Of a stretch of DNA of 64,000 nucleotides, positions 62,087-64,000 are shown piece after piece. A program made the position numbers and the translations under genes. The notes beneath the pieces were generated by a model. The model saw only the letters and a list, made by a program, of their open reading frames with translations. It made no database searches and was not told where the DNA came from. Source of the DNA: Verrucomicrobiales bacterium (GTDB lineage: Bacteria > Verrucomicrobiota > Verrucomicrobiia > Verrucomicrobiales > DEV007). Every line of letters starts with the position of its first letter. Position 1 is the first letter of the stretch. The stretch is from NCBI GenBank assembly GCA_016795385.1, contig JAEUHI010000014.1:1-64000 (forward strand), written 5' to 3'.

Positions 62087-63643
62087 GTGCTCCGGACGGA
62101 CTCCAGCAAAACGAACGACCTGCCCCTGATCGGAGCGATCACCGGGGCCCTCTTCGCCCTTGCCTTGATTTTCGGATCGATGGCCCCGGCTCAGGAGGAA
62201 ACGGAGGGCGGCGTGCCGACGGCTCCTTCTCTGGGGGCCGAGGGCGCGCGCTCCACCGTGGTCGAACTGCCGCCACAGGATTGGGGCAAGGATTACCAAG
62301 TGCGGGTGAAAGGCGGCGATCCGCTCACAAGGATGCGCTTCCAGGTTTTCACCGGGGAATTCCGCGAGGAGTTCCGCTGGCTCCTCTTCACGGTCAATCC
62401 CGAGGCTCCCGGCGAGCGGAACATCTGGCGCATCCCCATCGAGGTGAATCTCTGGGGTGAGGTCAGGGATGTCTTCAAGGGACCGGCGGTTCGCAATCTC
62501 GTCGAGATCGGACCCGACCAGAAATTCCTCATCAAGGTCGAGGTGAAGCTGCACGACCGTTTCGACGAAGCCGAGTTCCGGCTTGGTCTGCTGCGCGCTT
62601 TGTTGGTCGAGCAAATCCTCATACCCTATTGGCAGGAGACCTCCGCTTTCCGACTCGAACAGGTGAGTCCGCCGGATTGGTTGCTCTACGGCTTCGATCA
62701 GCTCATCCGCCATCGCCGCGGAGGGAGCCCGAGTTCCTACTACCGTGGCTTTCTCGCCAGCAATCAGATTCTGAAGCCGGCCGAAGTGTTCGCGGTGACG
62801 GATGCCGCCTCGCTCGATCCGGTGCGGCACGCCATCTTCCGGGCTTCGAGTTCCGCGATGGTCGAGGCCCTCCTCGATCAGCCCGATGGCGACGTCGCCT
62901 TGCGCGCCGTGCTCGGCGAATTGGGGCAGCCGGGCGCGAGACCGATCGAGTCGCTGCTGCGGCAGCATTTCCCCGCCTTCCGCGAAATGGATCAGGGCTT
63001 GGAGAAATGGTGGGCCCTCGAGCTCGCCACCCTCGGGCAGCAACAGAGTTTCGAATATCTCGATCGCGACGAGACCGAGCGCCTCCTCGATGAAGCCCTC
63101 ACCCTGCGTTTTGAGGCCGTGACGGTGGCGAAGCCGGTGACTGAAGAGGGTCAGGTGCCGAAACGAAGAGTGTTGGATCTTTTCAAAGCGAAGGCACCCG
63201 CGCCCGAAAACGAGACCATGCCCGCCTCCGAGCCCTTCATCGGCACGGTCGATCAATACGATCTCTATATGAAGAGGCCCGAGGCCAACAAGCAGCTCGC
63301 GCAGGCCTACGACCGCATCCAGACCCTGAAACGCGTCGGCTTCCCGCTCTACCGGCCTGTGTTTGTCGCCTACGAGAAGGCCATCGTGCGACTGACGCGC
63401 GGCGATACCAAGGATCTCGCCGCCGAGTTCACTTCGATCGCCGAGATGCGGCGGAAGATCTACGAGACCCTGCTGCGCACCGAGGATTACCTCAACCACT
63501 TCGAGGCGACCCGCGCCCCCCGCCGCAGCGGAGCCTTCGATGACTACATGAAAATCCGCCGCGCTTTCGACGAGCGCCCCGCCCCGAAACGCAAGGATCC
63601 GATCTCGCGTCACCTCGACGCGCTCGAGTGGGAGTTTCGGTGA
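62087..63643 (+). CDS. Exported protein of unknown function (possible degenerate gluzincin)
   Basis: 518 aa from GTG 62087 (MLRTDSSKTNDLPLIGAITG); an ATG at 62039 would add 16 residues. Signal-type TM at about 12-30 (LIGAITGALFALALIFGSM). A beta-rich part (about 60-150) is followed by a helical region. WLLYGFDQLIRHRRGG resembles the third-ligand region of peptidase-MA-like proteins (W-l-x-x-G), but no HExxH precedes it: the expected place reads RALLVEQILIPYW. It may be an inactive relative, but no family match is certain. No neighbour suggests a role. Confidence 0.65.
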   Translation: MLRTDSSKTNDLPLIGAITGALFALALIFGSMAPAQEETEGGVPTAPSLGAEGARSTVVELPPQDWGKDYQVRVKGGDPLTRMRFQVFTGEFREEFRWLLFTVNPEAPGERNIWRIPIEVNLWGEVRDVFKGPAVRNLVEIGPDQKFLIKVEVKLHDRFDEAEFRLGLLRALLVEQILIPYWQETSAFRLEQVSPPDWLLYGFDQLIRHRRGGSPSSYYRGFLASNQILKPAEVFAVTDAASLDPVRHAIFRASSSAMVEALLDQPDGDVALRAVLGELGQPGARPIESLLRQHFPAFREMDQGLEKWWALELATLGQQQSFEYLDRDETERLLDEALTLRFEAVTVAKPVTEEGQVPKRRVLDLFKAKAPAPENETMPASEPFIGTVDQYDLYMKRPEANKQLAQAYDRIQTLKRVGFPLYRPVFVAYEKAIVRLTRGDTKDLAAEFTSIAEMRRKIYETLLRTEDYLNHFEATRAPRRSGAFDDYMKIRRAFDERPAPKRKDPISRHLDALEWEFR

Positions 63644-63729
63644 GCCTCGATTTTGAGATTGGTGGCGCACAGCGTCCGAATCACCTTGCTTTATCGGTCT
63701 ATCGGCCGAAGGAGAGTGGATTAATCCGA

Positions 63730-64000
63730 ATGAAACATTTCCTCCTCCTCGTCACCCTTCTCACGCCCTCTCTCTCCTTCTCCGCCACAACCCGGATCAC
63801 GGTAGGGATCGGGGGTGCCGAGGCCAACGGGGCCAGCTTTGTGGAGGATGTCACTCCCGATGGCCGTTACATCGTGTTCTCGAGTTATGCCAGCAATCTC
63901 GTGGCCAACGATACGAACAACCGGCGCGATATCTTCCTCTACGACACGCTCGCGGAGACCATTGAAATCGTCTCGCGGAACACCTCCGGCGATCTTGCCA
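63730..64000 (+). CDS. WD40-like (PD40/TolB-type) propeller protein, cut by the window end
   Basis: 90 residues seen, frame open to base 64000. Signal peptide MKHFLLLVTLLTPSLSFSA, then repeats of the type FVEDVTPDGRYIVFSSYASN, LVANDTNNRRDIFLYDTLAE and TIEIVSRNTSGDLA. The pattern DGRYIVFSSxAxNLVxxD is the PD40 repeat of secreted propellers in PVC bacteria. The full length is outside the window. Confidence 0.8.
   Translation, partial: MKHFLLLVTLLTPSLSFSATTRITVGIGGAEANGASFVEDVTPDGRYIVFSSYASNLVANDTNNRRDIFLYDTLAETIEIVSRNTSGDLA

Noticed and set aside
1..64000. CRISPR arrays, rRNA, tRNA genes
   Set aside because: No regularly spaced direct repeats of 24-40 nt and no cloverleaf or rRNA signature was seen by eye in the intergenic gaps.

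Overview
The window is a GC-rich (roughly 63-65%, by eye), gene-dense chromosomal segment from a free-living Gram-negative bacterium of the PVC group, most likely Verrucomicrobiota (order Verrucomicrobiales or near it). The support is two pairs of a Planctomycete-type cytochrome c/DUF1549/DUF1553 protein with a Tat-exported DUF1501 protein, a giant DUF1080/PVC-type dehydrogenase/CxxCH protein, a cytochrome c plus formylglycine-enzyme-like protein, an ECF sigma factor with a FecR partner, FloA, and ordinary Gram-negative envelope genes (lpxB, lolD-like, exbB-like). No prophage, transposase, CRISPR array, rRNA or tRNA was recognised. Few starts show a good Shine-Dalgarno, so starts were picked from homology, signal peptides and overlaps.

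Layout. 1-316: no gene, but a long imperfect inverted repeat. 317-8419 (minus): rpmF, plsX, fabH, then a Bat operon (batA, a batB-batC fusion, batD, batE). 8511-10477 (minus): an anti-sigma-like FecR/DNRLRE protein and its ECF sigma factor. 10568-15872 (plus): an EF-hand lipoprotein, a REP-like element, and the first PSCyt/DUF1501 pair, split by a four-helix-bundle gene lying between inverted arrays of an ATTGCGG-type repeat. 15946-24683: a DUF433/DUF5615 toxin-antitoxin pair, a coiled-coil membrane protein, a PAS-AraC regulator, a secreted amidase, topB, dprA, a sulfotransferase, and a hicB with a broken hicA. 24722-32839: lpxB (apparent CTG start), a metal-site-less M28-like protein, panD, an RluE-like pseudouridine synthase, a CAP-domain protein, ftsY, nusB, apbE and the cytochrome/FGE fusion.

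32990-36101 (plus) is a three-gene overlapping operon of a LolD/FtsX-type ABC transporter with a membrane-anchored partner. 36108-37668 (minus) is floA with a proline-rich one-TM partner. 39045-42946 (minus) is a three-gene ion-channel-type unit: a zinc-ribbon ExbB/MotA protein and two single-TM coiled-coil proteins. 43116-48296 has a lipase-like gene frameshifted in a G8 tract inside the nucleophile elbow, an SLC13 transporter, and a MATE exporter preceded by a short Arg-rich ORF and a terminator hairpin. 48584-56772 is the second PSCyt/DUF1501 pair facing the 1242-aa PVC heme protein. 56864-64000 holds a YebC protein, a methyltransferase, an exported MsrB, two unknown membrane or secreted proteins, an hsp20 pair with a well-formed sigma-54 promoter and upstream palindromes, and the start of a WD40-like propeller protein cut by the window edge.

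The strongest leads are the repeat-bracketed four-helix-bundle cassette, the sigma-54-controlled hsp20 pair, the zinc-ribbon ExbB-type trio, the G8 frameshift at a catalytic motif, the CTG start of lpxB, the deleted hicA, and the leader ORF/terminator before the MATE gene.
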